Below, one piece after another: positions 24,622 to 33,962 of a stretch of 64,000 bases of DNA. Positions within the stretch are counted from its first letter, which is position 1, and every line of letters starts with the position of its first letter. This stretch comes from Bacillota bacterium (GTDB lineage: Bacteria; Bacillota; Clostridia; Peptostreptococcales; Anaerovoracaceae): positions 1 through 64,000 of the forward strand of contig JAFRHG010000030.1 of NCBI GenBank assembly GCA_017433375.1, given 5' to 3'. Under the pieces are notes generated by a model. The model searched no databases and had not been told where the DNA came from. It saw only the letters and a program-made list of their open reading frames with translations. The translations under genes were made by a program, and so were the position numbers.

Positions 24622-24731
24622 TGATGACGATCGGCGTCAGATCGTGTAGAATTCAAGTATCGGGAGGAGCCGGATGCGGAGAAGAAAATCCGGCGGCTTC
24701 CTGAAGCAGCGGACGGAGAGAGGGTGAGACG

Positions 24732-25313
24732 ATGCGTGCAGCGGTATTCCGGGCCAGTCCCCGGGAAAAAGGCAACACCAACAGACTGACGGATGCGGTG
24801 GTGGCATTCATGAAAGAAAAGGGCTGGCAGGTGACGGAGTTTGATCTGTATTCCCAGGAGATCCTGCCCTGCGTGGCATGCCGGGAATGCCAGAAGGACT
24901 GGACGGCGATCACCTGCGCCAGGAAGGACGATATGGAACGGATCTTTCCCGCGGTGGCGGACTGCGATCTGATTCTCCTGGCCACGCCCGTCTATTCCTG
25001 GTACTGCACGCCGCCCATGAAGGCGATGCTGGACCGGCTGGTCTACGCTATGAACATGTATTACGGAGAAGAACGGGGGCCTTCCCTGTGGGAGGGAAAA
25101 GAGGTCGCCCTCATCGTGACCAGCGGCTATCCCCGGGACAGGGGGCCGGATCTCTTCGAGGAGGGGATACGGCGGTACTGCAGGCATTCGCGCCTGGTCT
25201 ACCGGGAGATGCTTTGGGGACAGCATCTGGGATACACCTCTGAATTTATGGACGAAGAAAAAAGAAAGGCCGCGAGGGCCTTTGCGGACCGGCTCAGCGC
25301 CGGTGGCGAATAG
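24732..25313 (+). CDS. Flavodoxin-fold NAD(P)H-dependent FMN oxidoreductase
   Basis: A 193-residue protein with the flavodoxin-like start AAVFRASPREKGNTNRLTDAVVAFM. It has a CxxCxxC-type stretch (CVACREC), as in Fe-S-containing flavoproteins of the ISF family, and LATPVYSWYCTPPMKAMLDRL. It probably reduces quinones or other small electron acceptors. It overlaps the convergent HD gene by 20 nt at its 3' end. No terminator is seen between them. Confidence 0.8.
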   Translation: MRAAVFRASPREKGNTNRLTDAVVAFMKEKGWQVTEFDLYSQEILPCVACRECQKDWTAITCARKDDMERIFPAVADCDLILLATPVYSWYCTPPMKAMLDRLVYAMNMYYGEERGPSLWEGKEVALIVTSGYPRDRGPDLFEEGIRRYCRHSRLVYREMLWGQHLGYTSEFMDEEKRKAARAFADRLSAGGE

Positions 25314-25752
25314 TTTCCTGTGCGGAGACCAGCTTGTCGGCGATGCAGACGATCCAGGCCTCCCGGCTGCGGGGAACGCTGGTGATGTTCAGCGGCCACA
25401 TGTGGCTGCGGATGACGTGGGCGGTCTGGGAATCGATATCGAAATCCTTCTCCGCGTTCCGGCAGGCGACGCCTGCGTGGGCGGTGCCGTGCCAGCCGTT
25501 GTGGTCCCGGGGGTTGTCGTGCCAGTCGTAGAGGAAATAGTCGTGCAGCATGGCGCCCTTCAGAAGGGTATCCTCGTTGGCCTTCAGACGGAGGCCCCGG
25601 TTGATTCTCTGGCTTATGCTGGCCACGTTGCGGCAGTGATCATAGGTGGTTATGCTGCCGTGCTGCACGAAGCGCTTCATTTCAGCGACCCGCTCGTCCT
25701 GCAGCAGGTTGCCCAGAATGTTATGAAAGCTTTTGGGATCAAAGGGTTTCAT
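25294..25752 (-). CDS. HD-domain phosphohydrolase
   Basis: A 152-residue HD-superfamily protein. The metal ligands are visible as H in YDHCRNVA, HD in GAMLHDYFLYDW, H in IRSHMWP and D in CIADKLVS. The substrate is unknown; short HD proteins of this type are common in Clostridia. A TATAAT-like -10 (minus strand) lies near 25790. A variant motif TTGCTTTTGC occurs at 25763-25772, next to the SD (aaggag). Confidence 0.8.
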   Translation of the reverse strand: MKPFDPKSFHNILGNLLQDERVAEMKRFVQHGSITTYDHCRNVASISQRINRGLRLKANEDTLLKGAMLHDYFLYDWHDNPRDHNGWHGTAHAGVACRNAEKDFDIDSQTAHVIRSHMWPLNITSVPRSREAWIVCIADKLVSAQETIRHRR

Positions 25753-25839
25753 CGGGTTCTCCTTGCTTTTGCAACCTTACATCTTGAACCATTATATACG
25801 CCCAATATGTTGATCCCGTGAAGTTCGCGGCGGGGGTAA

Positions 25840-25867
25840 AACAAACCGGTTTTCAGGCCGGTTTTTT
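25840..25867. terminator. Hairpin with T-runs, possibly bidirectional
   Basis: AACCGG, loop, CCGGTT followed by TTTTT on the plus strand; the minus strand reads into TTTGTTTT after the hairpin. It lies between divergently transcribed genes, so it may insulate them or act as an attenuator for the HD gene leader. Confidence 0.6.
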
Positions 25868-26008
25868 CGTATTTTTTGCGGTAAAAATCTCATCCGTTCC
25901 GCATACATAGCGATGTCGCAGGAGGGGTGCCGACTGTATGCTATAGGCGTAAAAAGTTAGTTTGGAAAGTCCTCAGGGACAATGAATCGAGGCAAGGAGG
26001 TGTACAAG

Positions 26009-26170
26009 ATGAAAAGACTGATTTTGATCGCAGCAATCCTGTACTGTGTCTCGCCGGATCTGTTCGCCGGACCGGTCGATGACATCCTGGTCATGCTGGC
26101 GGGCACGGTGTGCTCGACGGTACCCCGAGACAGAGACCCGGAATTCCGAAAACTGTACAGGGAGTATTGA
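26009..26170 (+). CDS. Tiny membrane protein resembling the DUF1232 core
   Basis: A 53-residue product from ATG 26009 with a very strong SD (aaggaggtg, 9 nt upstream). The segment LIAAILYCVSPDLFAGPVDDILVMLAG aligns by eye with the LLYLvsPxDLIPDfipvlGyLDDllvLl core of DUF1232. The protein is little more than that hairpin, with a charged end (RDRDPEFRKLYREY). The function is unknown. It leads a cluster of three membrane-protein genes. Confidence 0.6.
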   Translation: MKRLILIAAILYCVSPDLFAGPVDDILVMLAGTVCSTVPRDRDPEFRKLYREY

Positions 26171-26228
26171 GTACCGGCCGCCGCCCTGGCGCGGCGGTCG
26201 GGGAGGATTAGAGAAAGGAGTGAGTGAA

Positions 26229-26534
26229 ATGAGAACCATGAGTCCGAGAACCGTAGCGGTAATTTCCTATATAACATGGATCGGTTGGATCATTGCCTTT
26301 ATCGTCAGGGACAGAACCGATGCCTTCGTGGCCCATCACCTGAACCAGGCACTGTCCATCAATCTGCTGAAGATTGTGGGCGGACTGTGCGTGATGCTGC
26401 CCAACGTGGGCGACAGGCTGTCCTGGGCGGTGGGAGTTGCCGCATTTGTCTTCATCGTGATGGGCATCTACCGGGCAGCGAACTGGAGGAGCGATCCTCT
26501 GCCGCTGATCGGTGAAGTTCATCTGCTGAGCTAA
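26229..26534 (+). CDS. DUF4870-like small membrane protein
   Basis: A 101-residue protein with about three hydrophobic helices (VAVISYITWIGWIIAFIV; ALSINLLKIVGGLCVML; VGVAAFVFIVMGIY) and the motif DAFVAHHLNQAL between the first two. This is typical of DUF4870/Tic20-like proteins, whose role is unknown. ATG 26229 has aaaggag upstream; the frame is open further upstream but lacks an SD. A TTGCCTTTAT near-match to the dispersed motif is present. Confidence 0.75.
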   Translation: MRTMSPRTVAVISYITWIGWIIAFIVRDRTDAFVAHHLNQALSINLLKIVGGLCVMLPNVGDRLSWAVGVAAFVFIVMGIYRAANWRSDPLPLIGEVHLLS

Positions 26535-26556
26535 CAGAAAAGAAAGGAGGCGCGCT

Positions 26557-27375
26557 ATGGAACTGAGAACAGAACGGATAACTGAAACGAAGACCATCGT
26601 CATCATCGCCATTCTGCTGGCCGTTGCCCTGGTGTCCTTCTTCTGGATCTCCGGAGTCGCCTCATCGGCGGAAAACTTCCAGGGAACCTACCAGTCGCTG
26701 GATGAGAAGCGGACCAGTGTCACGGAGCTGATGGGGGTGACGGCGGCATCGTCCACAGCGATTTCCCTGCTGCCGGGCGATGCGGGGACGCCGATCGCGG
26801 ACCAGATGGCGGGCCTGAGCGGTTACTTCATGTTTATCCTGGCAGCCCTCTGCCTGGAGAAATGGATGGTGACCATTACCGGTGCGCTGGCCTTCAGGAT
26901 CCTCGTCCCGGCAGGGTGCCTGATCCTGATCGCATCCCTGTTCTTCGAGAACAAGACGTGGAAGGAAGTCGGCGTCAAGCTGATCCTCTTTGCCCTGATG
27001 GTGTTTGCCGTCATTCCGGTCAGCGGTGTGGTGACGGACAAAATCGACGCCAGCTATGAGCAGTCCATACAGCAGACCATCGAGGATACCCGCAACGATG
27101 CGAAAGAAATCCAGGATTCCGCCAAGAACCAGGAGGATGGGAACGCGATCGACAAACTGGTCAACAAAGTCAAAGGCGGTGTGTCCGCCCAGCTGGAGAA
27201 ATTCGAAAACACGATGAATCGGATCACGGAGGCCATTGCGGTCCTGATCGTAACCTCCTGCGCGATCCCTCTCGCGGTGCTGGTATTCTTCATCTGGCTG
27301 ACCAAGCTGCTGACCGGGGTCAGCTTACAGATTCCCAACATCAGACCATCTTTGAAATTCGGCCGAAAGGGGTAA
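26557..27375 (+). CDS. Polytopic membrane protein of unknown function
   Basis: A 272-residue protein with an N-terminal helix (TIVIIAILLAVALVSFFWISG), an extracytoplasmic-looking loop, three central helices (GYFMFILAALCL; TGALAFRILVPAGCLILIASLFF; VKLILFALMVFAVIPVSGVV), a charged helical stretch (about 165-215) and a final helix (AVLIVTSCAIPLAVLVFFIWL). The SD aaggagg precedes ATG 26557, 23 nt after the DUF4870-like stop. I do not recognise the family. It may form a complex with the two preceding small membrane proteins. Confidence 0.7.
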   Translation: MELRTERITETKTIVIIAILLAVALVSFFWISGVASSAENFQGTYQSLDEKRTSVTELMGVTAASSTAISLLPGDAGTPIADQMAGLSGYFMFILAALCLEKWMVTITGALAFRILVPAGCLILIASLFFENKTWKEVGVKLILFALMVFAVIPVSGVVTDKIDASYEQSIQQTIEDTRNDAKEIQDSAKNQEDGNAIDKLVNKVKGGVSAQLEKFENTMNRITEAIAVLIVTSCAIPLAVLVFFIWLTKLLTGVSLQIPNIRPSLKFGRKG

Positions 27376-27390
27376 TAACAATATAAAGAA

Positions 27391-27460
27391 GGGCAGAGCA
27401 GGGAGGCTTTCCCCGCTCCGCCCTGGCCGATTCCATCCCGCCCTCCGGGGCGGGATTTTC
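27391..27460 (+). terminator. Two successive hairpins ending the membrane-protein operon
   Basis: A GGGCAGAGC...GCTCCGCCC stem (about 27391-27425) is followed by ATCCCGCC / GGCGGGAT (27435-27442 with 27449-27456) and a short T-run. The remaining sequence to 27880 is AT-richer and noncoding apart from the repeat at 27603. Confidence 0.7.
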
Positions 27461-27602
27461 ATTGCCTTGACCGGCACATCCTTTTGTCGGATCCCCATTT
27501 CACGCAGGCCGTGTACAAGACTTCGAATTCCTTTTTCGATCTGTGCTTACTAATCCGGCTCGCAGTCCTGTGACTGGTAATTATCTCCATATTCAGTAAA
27601 AA

Positions 27603-27620
27603 GGAAATATATGGAAGCGC
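27603..27620 (+). repeat. Dispersed 18-mer (GGAAATATATGG core), copy 1
   Basis: The 18 bases GGAAATATATGGAAGCGC recur identically at 45337-45354. The 12-base core also occurs at 45256, and in inverse at 45124. All copies are in long noncoding gaps. Confidence 0.8.
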
Positions 27621-27881
27621 TCATTACAGATTTTAATCCTTTCAAATTGGATTAAACGGTTTTTTTCAGTGAGAATCCTTTTGTTTTCATGATTCTACAG
27701 AATAAATGTCCATTCAGTCGGCAGAAATCCGGATAATGAGTGGAAATACAGAATCTGCGCCAGATCAGGGGGAATTCGGGGTTCCAGACTGCGAGGATTC
27801 TGTGATTCCCGGCGCGATGAGAGAAAAATACAGAATAAGAACGAGGTGGTCAGGAACTCGACAGCCGAAAAAGAACATATG

Positions 27882-27910
27882 TTTACTTTTTGTCGGAGCG
27901 GGAGTATAAT
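27882..27910 (+). promoter_or_regulatory. Promoter of the small hypothetical gene
   Basis: TTTACT (27882-27887), 17-nt spacer, TATAAT (27905-27910). A dispersed 10-mer copy lies in the 5' untranslated region (27957-27966). Confidence 0.6.
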
Positions 27911-27992
27911 GCAGGCAGGGATTACAGGAAAGCTCCGGCGCGCAGGCCGCGGCGGGGCAAAGGCAACGCATAGGGGGATGGGAGAATCCGTC

Positions 27993-28256
27993 ATGAAACG
28001 GATACAGCAGACGATTGATGTGCTCGCGACGTTCTGCGCCGGAGAGCCGCCGGAGCCGCACCGGTTCCGGGTGAGGGACCGGTACGGCAATGTGCACGTG
28101 TACCGGGTCGGGTGCATACTCGATGTGAAGAAGGACCGGTCCCTGGGGTACGATATCTGGACGTACCGGTGCCAGGGGATGATCGGCAACACGGAGCGCA
28201 TTTACGTACTTCGGTTTAACGTGCAGAAAGCGCTGTGGCAGCTGGTCAAGATATAG
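27993..28256 (+). CDS. Small conserved-looking hypothetical protein
   Basis: An 87-residue basic protein (MKRIQQTIDVLATFCAGEPPEPHRFRVRDRYGNVHVYRVGCILDVKKDRSLGYDIWTYRCQG... ). The alternating charged and aromatic pattern suggests a small beta-rich fold such as an OB- or SH3-like barrel, but no family is recognised. ATG 27993 has gggaga upstream; ATG 27978 is less well placed. It has its own promoter and is followed after 33 nt by the YbaK-type gene, so they may be cotranscribed. Confidence 0.6.
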   Translation: MKRIQQTIDVLATFCAGEPPEPHRFRVRDRYGNVHVYRVGCILDVKKDRSLGYDIWTYRCQGMIGNTERIYVLRFNVQKALWQLVKI

Positions 28257-28289
28257 GCTATAATTGAAGAAAAAAACGGAGGAACGGAG

Positions 28290-28772
28290 ATGAACAGGGA
28301 CGAAATTCTGCAGCTGCTGAAGGAAGGCGGCGTTGCCTTTGAAGTATACGATCACGAGCCGATCTCCTCGGTGGAGGAGGCCAAGGAACTGGGGCTGCCC
28401 CACAAGGAGGCGGGCACGAAGAACTTCTTCCTGCGGGACAAGAAAAAGCGCAACTACTTCATCATCGTCACCAAGGAGGACAAGTCCATCGACCTGAAGC
28501 AGGTGCGGGAGATCCTGGGAACCAGCGCCCTGTCCTTTGCCTCGGCGGAGGACCTGGACCGGATGCTGGGCGTGGTGGCCGGCGCGGTGGGGCCCTTCGG
28601 CGCCCTGAACGACGAGGAACACAAGGTGAAGGTGTACATCGACAGCGAGTTTCAGGAGGGGCTGATGGACGCCCATCCCAACGACAGTTCGGCGACCATG
28701 TTCCTGAAGGCCGACGATGTGATGGAGATCATCCGGCAGAAGGGCGGCACGGCGGAATACATCGAGCTGTAG
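28290..28772 (+). CDS. YbaK/ProX-type aminoacyl-tRNA deacylase
   Basis: A 160-residue freestanding editing domain: VAFEVYDHEPISSVEEAKELGLPHKEAGTKNFFLRDKKKRNYFIIVTKEDKSIDLKQV and VVAGAVGPFGALND. The catalytic-site lysine and the GxxGPFG loop fit the ProXp-ala/PrdX group, which hydrolyses mischarged Ala-tRNAPro. A bacterial-type ProS is encoded at 40916 and its inserted editing region may be complemented by this protein. The SD is acggagg. Confidence 0.85.
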   Translation: MNRDEILQLLKEGGVAFEVYDHEPISSVEEAKELGLPHKEAGTKNFFLRDKKKRNYFIIVTKEDKSIDLKQVREILGTSALSFASAEDLDRMLGVVAGAVGPFGALNDEEHKVKVYIDSEFQEGLMDAHPNDSSATMFLKADDVMEIIRQKGGTAEYIEL

Positions 28773-28784
28773 AAGGAGCGGATC

Positions 28785-29666
28785 ATGTATGAACTGATTC
28801 AGGCGTCGGAGCATTGCTTTTACATCCAGAGCCCGGCCAAAATCGGGCTGGTGCGAACGGAAGGCGACGGGGTTTACCTCATCGACGGCGGCAACGACAA
28901 GGACGCGGGAAAGAAGGTGCGCAGGATCCTGGAGGAGAAGGGGTGGACGCTGAAGGCGATCCTCAACACCCATTCCCACGCGGACCACATCGGCGGCAAC
29001 CGGTATCTGCAGAACCAGACGGGCTGCCGGGTTTTCGCGCCGGGCATGGAACGGGACTTCACCGTGCATCCGGTGCTGGAGCCCTCCTATCTGTACGGCG
29101 GCAATCCGCCCAAATCCCTGCGCCACAAGTTCATGATGGCCCAGGCCAGCGACGCCGAGCCGCTGACGGCGGAGGTCCTGCCGGAGGGCATGGAGATAGT
29201 GCCCCTTCCGGGACATTCCTTCGACATGGTGGGGTTCCGCACGGCGGAGGACGTGGTCTATCTGGCCGACTGCCTTTCCGGGGAGGAGACGCTGGCGAAG
29301 TATCAGGTCGGCTTCCTGGTGGACGTGGCCGCCTATCTGGACACTTTGCAGAAGGTGAAGGAAATGGAGGCGAAACTCTTCGTCCCGGCCCATGCAAAGG
29401 CAACGGAAAACATCGCCCCCCTGGCCCAGGTCAACATGGACAAGGTTCATGAGATCGGGGAGCGGATCCTGGAGATCTGCCGGGAGCCGGCGGGATTTGA
29501 CCGGATCCTGCAGCGGATCTTCGAGGCCTACGACCTGGAGATGACGGCGGAGCAGCACGCCCTGGTGGGGAGCACCATCCGCTCTTATCTGACCTGGCTG
29601 ACGGACGGCGGCGAGATCGCGGCGGAGTTTCAGGACAACGTCCTGCTCTGGCGCGCCCGGCAGTAG
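28785..29666 (+). CDS. Metallo-beta-lactamase-fold hydrolase
   Basis: A 293-residue MBL protein. The zinc motif is THSHADHIGG, with further ligands in LPGHSFD, LADCLSG and PAHAKAT. A helical C-terminal region (about 215-293) follows the core. It may be a glyoxalase II-like or quorum lactonase-like enzyme, and the substrate is not determinable. It starts 12 nt after the YbaK-type stop, with aaggag. A dispersed 10-mer copy at 29394 encodes HAKAT at the zinc ligand site itself. Confidence 0.8.
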   Translation: MYELIQASEHCFYIQSPAKIGLVRTEGDGVYLIDGGNDKDAGKKVRRILEEKGWTLKAILNTHSHADHIGGNRYLQNQTGCRVFAPGMERDFTVHPVLEPSYLYGGNPPKSLRHKFMMAQASDAEPLTAEVLPEGMEIVPLPGHSFDMVGFRTAEDVVYLADCLSGEETLAKYQVGFLVDVAAYLDTLQKVKEMEAKLFVPAHAKATENIAPLAQVNMDKVHEIGERILEICREPAGFDRILQRIFEAYDLEMTAEQHALVGSTIRSYLTWLTDGGEIAAEFQDNVLLWRARQ

Positions 29667-29700
29667 GCGCCGGCGGATCGCACCTTTTTCGAAACAGCAG

Positions 29701-29729
29701 TTGACAGACAATTCATAGGAATATATCAT
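29701..29729 (+). promoter_or_regulatory. Promoter of the Rrf2 regulator
   Basis: TTGACA (29701-29706), exactly 17 nt, TATCAT (29724-29729). An AT-rich stretch follows to the ATG at 29795 and could contain an Rrf2 operator. Confidence 0.75.
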
Positions 29730-29794
29730 AACTACGGAGTGAATTGGATACCAAAACAGTAATTAAGTGAAAAGGTGAGAAGAGGGGAGTTATT

Positions 29795-30241
29795 ATGAAA
29801 GTATCAACCAGAGGTCGGTATGCGCTGCGTGTCATGGTTGATCTGGCAGAACACTGGGAAGGAACGCTGATTCCCATGAAGGATATCGCGGCCCGTCAGC
29901 ACATTTCGCTGAAGTACATCGAACGGATTCTGCCCCCGCTGACAAGGGCGGGTCTGATCAAAGGCGTGCACGGCAAAGGCGGCGGCTATCAGCTGACCAG
30001 AGAACCGGAAGAGTACACTGCACTGGAGATCCTGGAACTGACGGAAGGCGACATCGCGCCGGTGGCGTGCCTGAAGAAGAACGCACCGCTCTGCGAGAGG
30101 GAAGACATCTGCCGGACGAAGAAGTTCTGGACGGGCATGCACAACGTACTGCTGGAGTATTTCGGAAGCGTGACCCTGCGTGACATGATGGAGGAGCCGG
30201 AGCACATCGACAATCTGACCGGGAAAAAATCCCTCTGCTGA
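29795..30241 (+). CDS. Rrf2-family transcriptional regulator, probably Fe-S-binding
   Basis: A 148-residue winged-helix regulator with the family start MKVSTRGRYALRVMVDLA and the wing GVHGKGGGYQLTREPEEYTALEILELTEG. Cysteines in ACLKKNAPLCEREDICRT give a CX7CX5C pattern like the [2Fe-2S] ligands of IscR, so iron-sulfur sensing is likely. No isc/suf genes lie adjacent, so its targets are elsewhere. The leader from its strong promoter suggests possible autoregulation. Confidence 0.85.
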   Translation: MKVSTRGRYALRVMVDLAEHWEGTLIPMKDIAARQHISLKYIERILPPLTRAGLIKGVHGKGGGYQLTREPEEYTALEILELTEGDIAPVACLKKNAPLCEREDICRTKKFWTGMHNVLLEYFGSVTLRDMMEEPEHIDNLTGKKSLC

Positions 30242-30330
30242 CCGGTTAACAGAAACTGAATCATGTGATATAATACACTGCCGTGCGCAATGCGCGGCGG
30301 TGTTCATTTTGTAAAAGGAGAAAAGCAACC

Positions 30331-31725
30331 ATGACGGAAGTGACGATCAGACAGTTGTTCAGAGAGAGCGAAAAGTACGCCGGCGGGGAGGTCACCGTCC
30401 GGGGATGGGTCAGAACCAACCGGGGATCCAACAAATTCGGGTTCATCGAACTCAACGACGGATCCTTCTTCAAGTCCCTGCAGGTGGTCTACGAGGCGGA
30501 GTTCATCGACAACTTCGGGGAGATCTCCAAGGCGCCCATCGCGGCGGCTCTGGAAGTGACGGGCACCTTCGTGCTCACTCCGGAGGCGAAGCAGCCCTTC
30601 GAGATCAAGGCGAAGAGTGTTCGGATCGAGGCGGATTCCGCGGCGGACTACCCGCTGCAGAAGAAGCGCCACTCCATGGAATTCCTGCGGGAGATCGCCC
30701 ACCTGCGGCCCAGAAGCAATACCTTCTCCGCCGTGTTCCGGGTAAGGTCATTGGTTGCCTTTGCACTGCACAAGTTCTTCCAGGAGAACAATTTCGTCTA
30801 CGTGCATACGCCGCTGATCACCGGCAGCGACGCCGAGGGCGCGGGAGAGATGTTCCAGGTGACCACGCTGGATCTGAACGACATCCCCAGAACCGAGGAC
30901 GGCAGCATCGATTTCAGCCAGGACTTTTTCGGCAAGCAGACGGGGCTGACCGTCAGCGGACAGCTGGAGGGCGAGGCGTTTGCCCTGGCTTTCCGCGACA
31001 TCTATACCTTCGGTCCCACCTTCCGGGCGGAAAATTCCAACACGGCCCGGCACGCCTCCGAGTTCTGGATGATCGAGCCGGAGATGGCCTTCACCGATCT
31101 CAAAGGCAACATGGACGTGGCGGAAGCCATGATCAAATACGTGATCCGCTACGTGCTGGAGCAGGCGCCGGAGGAGATGGACTTCTTCAACCGGTTCATC
31201 GACAAGGGTCTGCTGGACCGGCTGGACAACATCGTCAGTTCCGATTTCGCCCGGATCACCTACACCGAGGCGGTGGATCTGCTGCTGAAATCCGGCGAGC
31301 AGTTCCAGTACCCGGTGGAGTGGGGGATCGACCTGCAGACGGAGCACGAGCGGTACATCACGGAGAAGATTTTCAAAAAGCCCGTCTTCGTCACCGATTA
31401 CCCGAAGGACATCAAGGCCTTCTACATGCGGCTTAACGATGACGGCAAGACGGTGGCGGCCTGCGACCTGCTGGTGCCCGGCGTAGGCGAGATCATCGGC
31501 GGAAGCCAGAGGGAAGAGCGGTACGAGCTGCTGAAGAGCCGCATCGAGGAGATCGGCATGACCGAGGACGATTACCGCTGGTATCTGGATCTGCGCAAGT
31601 ACGGCGGCGTGGTCCATTCCGGCTACGGACTGGGCTTCGAGCGGATCATCATGTACATCACGGGAATGGGGAACATCCGGGACGTCCTGCCCTTCCCGAG
31701 AACGCCGAAATCGGCGGAATTCTAA
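30331..31725 (+). CDS. asnS: Asparaginyl-tRNA synthetase
   Basis: A 464-residue class II synthetase. The N-terminal OB fold ([25 protein letters not shown]) binds the anticodon. Motif 2 ([24 protein letters not shown]) and motif 3 ([25 protein letters not shown]) are complete, and the absence of the AspRS GAD insert supports Asn specificity. ATG 30331 has aaaaggag upstream; an upstream in-frame extension lacks support. Dispersed motif copies lie at 30755 and 31101. Confidence 0.93.
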   Translation: MTEVTIRQLFRESEKYAGGEVTVRGWVRTNRGSNKFGFIELNDGSFFKSLQVVYEAEFIDNFGEISKAPIAAALEVTGTFVLTPEAKQPFEIKAKSVRIEADSAADYPLQKKRHSMEFLREIAHLRPRSNTFSAVFRVRSLVAFALHKFFQENNFVYVHTPLITGSDAEGAGEMFQVTTLDLNDIPRTEDGSIDFSQDFFGKQTGLTVSGQLEGEAFALAFRDIYTFGPTFRAENSNTARHASEFWMIEPEMAFTDLKGNMDVAEAMIKYVIRYVLEQAPEEMDFFNRFIDKGLLDRLDNIVSSDFARITYTEAVDLLLKSGEQFQYPVEWGIDLQTEHERYITEKIFKKPVFVTDYPKDIKAFYMRLNDDGKTVAACDLLVPGVGEIIGGSQREERYELLKSRIEEIGMTEDDYRWYLDLRKYGGVVHSGYGLGFERIIMYITGMGNIRDVLPFPRTPKSAEF

Positions 31726-31761
31726 AGACGGAACCGGCATGGTTCCGGGGTATAAAAGTCA

Positions 31762-31790
31762 TTGCGCCGGCATTATGGCGATGTTATAAT
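31762..31790 (+). promoter_or_regulatory. Promoter of the EF-G-like gene
   Basis: TTGCGC (31762-31767), 17-nt spacer, TATAAT (31785-31790), 45 nt before the ATG. Confidence 0.65.
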
Positions 31791-31834
31791 GACGGCGTAT
31801 GTATATCATTAAATTATCAGGGAGGTCTTAGCGA

Positions 31835-33778
31835 ATGAAAGGCTACAAAGGCGAGAATATCAGAAACATCGCGCTGGTTGGACACGGCGGCTGCGGTAAA
31901 ACCACGTTCCTTGAAGCAGCATTACTGGCAACAGGCGTGATCAGCAGACTGGGACGTGTCGAGGATGGGCAGACGGTGTCCGATTATGACAAGATGGAGA
32001 TTGGAAAGGGTTATTCCATCAACGAGACAGTCGTTCCGGTTGAGTACAACAAGGTCAAACTCAACTTTGTGGACACACCGGGATCCTTTGATTTTATGGG
32101 AGAGGTCAATTCCGCGCTGAGAGCTGTGGAAGCCGCCGCCATCGTGGTGGACGCGTCCTCCGGCATCCAGGTGGGTACCGAGAAGGCATGGGAATCCTGC
32201 AAGAAGTTCGGCGTTCCCCGCTTCTTCCTGATCAACAAAACCGACAAGGAAAACGTCAACCTGGACGAGATCGTCCAGGCGCTGAAGGATAAGTTCGGCA
32301 CTTCCGTCGTCACTCTGGACGACCGGGAATCCATGGAAGAGGAAATCGCCGGAACCGACGAGGAACTCATGGAATACTATTTCGAGAACATGGAGCTGAC
32401 CGATGAAATGTTCGCCAAGGGACTCTCCGTGGGCATCGGCCACGGCGACATCGTTCCCGTATTCGCCTGCTCCGCGATGACCGGTGAAGGCATCGAGCAG
32501 GCCCTGCAGCAGTTCATCGACTTCGTACCCAAGCCGGAAGACCACGAGCCCTACGCGGCGGTGGACGGCAGCGGCGCGGACATCGAGGTCGCGGTGGATC
32601 CGGCTGGAAAGCCGGCGGTCTTCATCTTCAAGACCCTGGCCGACTCCTTCCTGGGCAAGATTTCCCTGGCGAAGGTCATCAGCGGCACCATCAAGGCCGG
32701 ACAGAGCATCTACAACGCCTCTTCCGAAAAGGACGAGAAGCTGGGTTCCCTGTTCTTCGTCCGGGGCAAGAACCAGGAAGACGCGCCGGAAGTGGTTGCG
32801 GGCGATATCGTAGCCATCGGCAAGCTGCAGAACACGAAGACGGGCGACACCCTCTGCGAGAAGGCGAACATCATTAAGTTCCCGAAGGTCGAGTTCCCGT
32901 CCCCGACCCTGTATCAGGCGGTCGAGCCGGCCAAGAGCGGCGACGACGAGAAGATGGGTTCCGGCCTGAAGAGGCTCATGGAAGAGGATCCCTCCTTCGT
33001 CCTGGAAAACAACATCGAAACCCACCAGACGCTGATCGGCGGACAGGGTGAGATCCAGCTGAACATCATGAAGGACAAGCTGAAGGATAAGTTCGGCGTG
33101 GACGTCAACACCGTTCCCCAGAAGATCGCGTACCGTGAGACGATCAAAGGCAATTCCGACGTGCAGGGCAAGCACAAGAAGCAGACCGGCGGCGCGGGCC
33201 AGTACGGTGATGTCTGGATTCGCTTCTCTCCCTCCGAGGAAGAGTTCGAGTTCGGCGAGGAACTGTTCGGCGGTTCCGTTCCGAAGAACTACGTGCCTGC
33301 CGTTGAGAAGGGACTGCGGGAATGCATGGAGAAGGGCCCCCTGGCCGGATGCAAGGTGCAGAACGTCAAGGCCATCCTCTATGATGGTTCCTACCACGAA
33401 GTCGACTCCAACGAAATGGCCTTCAAGATCGCCGCATCCCTGGCTTTCAAGAAGGGTATCGCCGAGGCGAAGCCCTGCCTGCTGGAGCCGATCATGAGAC
33501 TGGAGATCCGTGTACCCGATGACTTCGTCGGTGCGGTCATGGGCGACCTGCCCACACGGCGCGGCGCGGTTCTGGGCATGGAGCCGGTAGCCGGCGGCGG
33601 ACAGAAGCTGATGGCGGAAGCGCCCCAGGCGGAGCTCCTGGACTATGCCATCGCCCTGCGGACCATGACCCAGGCGAGAGGCAGCTTCGTGATGAACTTC
33701 GAGCGTTACGAGGAAGTCCCCTCCAACATCTCCCAGAAGATCATCGACGACTACAAGAAGGAGCAGGAGAGCAAATAA
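31835..33778 (+). CDS. Elongation factor G-like translational GTPase
   Basis: A 647-residue protein, shorter than canonical EF-G. The P-loop is GHGGCGKTT, G3 is DTPGSFDF, G4 is INKTDKE, and an EF-G domain IV/V-like C-terminus is present (GGAGQYGDVWIRF; MGDLPTRRGAVLGMEP). This matches the clade of EF-G-like proteins (FusA2-like) of Gram-positive bacteria with unsettled function in ribosome rescue, recycling or GTPase regulation. Canonical fusA would normally lie beside rpsG/tufA, which are not here. It has its own promoter and terminator. The SD is ggaggt. Confidence 0.85.
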   Translation: MKGYKGENIRNIALVGHGGCGKTTFLEAALLATGVISRLGRVEDGQTVSDYDKMEIGKGYSINETVVPVEYNKVKLNFVDTPGSFDFMGEVNSALRAVEAAAIVVDASSGIQVGTEKAWESCKKFGVPRFFLINKTDKENVNLDEIVQALKDKFGTSVVTLDDRESMEEEIAGTDEELMEYYFENMELTDEMFAKGLSVGIGHGDIVPVFACSAMTGEGIEQALQQFIDFVPKPEDHEPYAAVDGSGADIEVAVDPAGKPAVFIFKTLADSFLGKISLAKVISGTIKAGQSIYNASSEKDEKLGSLFFVRGKNQEDAPEVVAGDIVAIGKLQNTKTGDTLCEKANIIKFPKVEFPSPTLYQAVEPAKSGDDEKMGSGLKRLMEEDPSFVLENNIETHQTLIGGQGEIQLNIMKDKLKDKFGVDVNTVPQKIAYRETIKGNSDVQGKHKKQTGGAGQYGDVWIRFSPSEEEFEFGEELFGGSVPKNYVPAVEKGLRECMEKGPLAGCKVQNVKAILYDGSYHEVDSNEMAFKIAASLAFKKGIAEAKPCLLEPIMRLEIRVPDDFVGAVMGDLPTRRGAVLGMEPVAGGGQKLMAEAPQAELLDYAIALRTMTQARGSFVMNFERYEEVPSNISQKIIDDYKKEQESK

Positions 33779-33828
33779 GGAAACAGAACGGAGCCGGGGG
33801 CGGTCCCCCGATCCGTGTGAAGGAAAAA

Positions 33829-33866
33829 CAGGGCTGTCGCATTAATTAGTGCGACGCCCTTTTTTC
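33829..33866 (+). terminator. Intrinsic terminator of the EF-G-like gene
   Basis: AGGGCTGTCGCA, loop, TGCGACGCCCT, then TTTTT. Confidence 0.9.
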
Positions 33867-33962
33867 ATACTGCGGTGGATCATTCCCGCACCGCATCCGC
33901 TCGTGCAGTGCCCTGCCCGCTGGCACAATGCCCTTGGGAATGTAATGCCAGATGCTGAGGTG

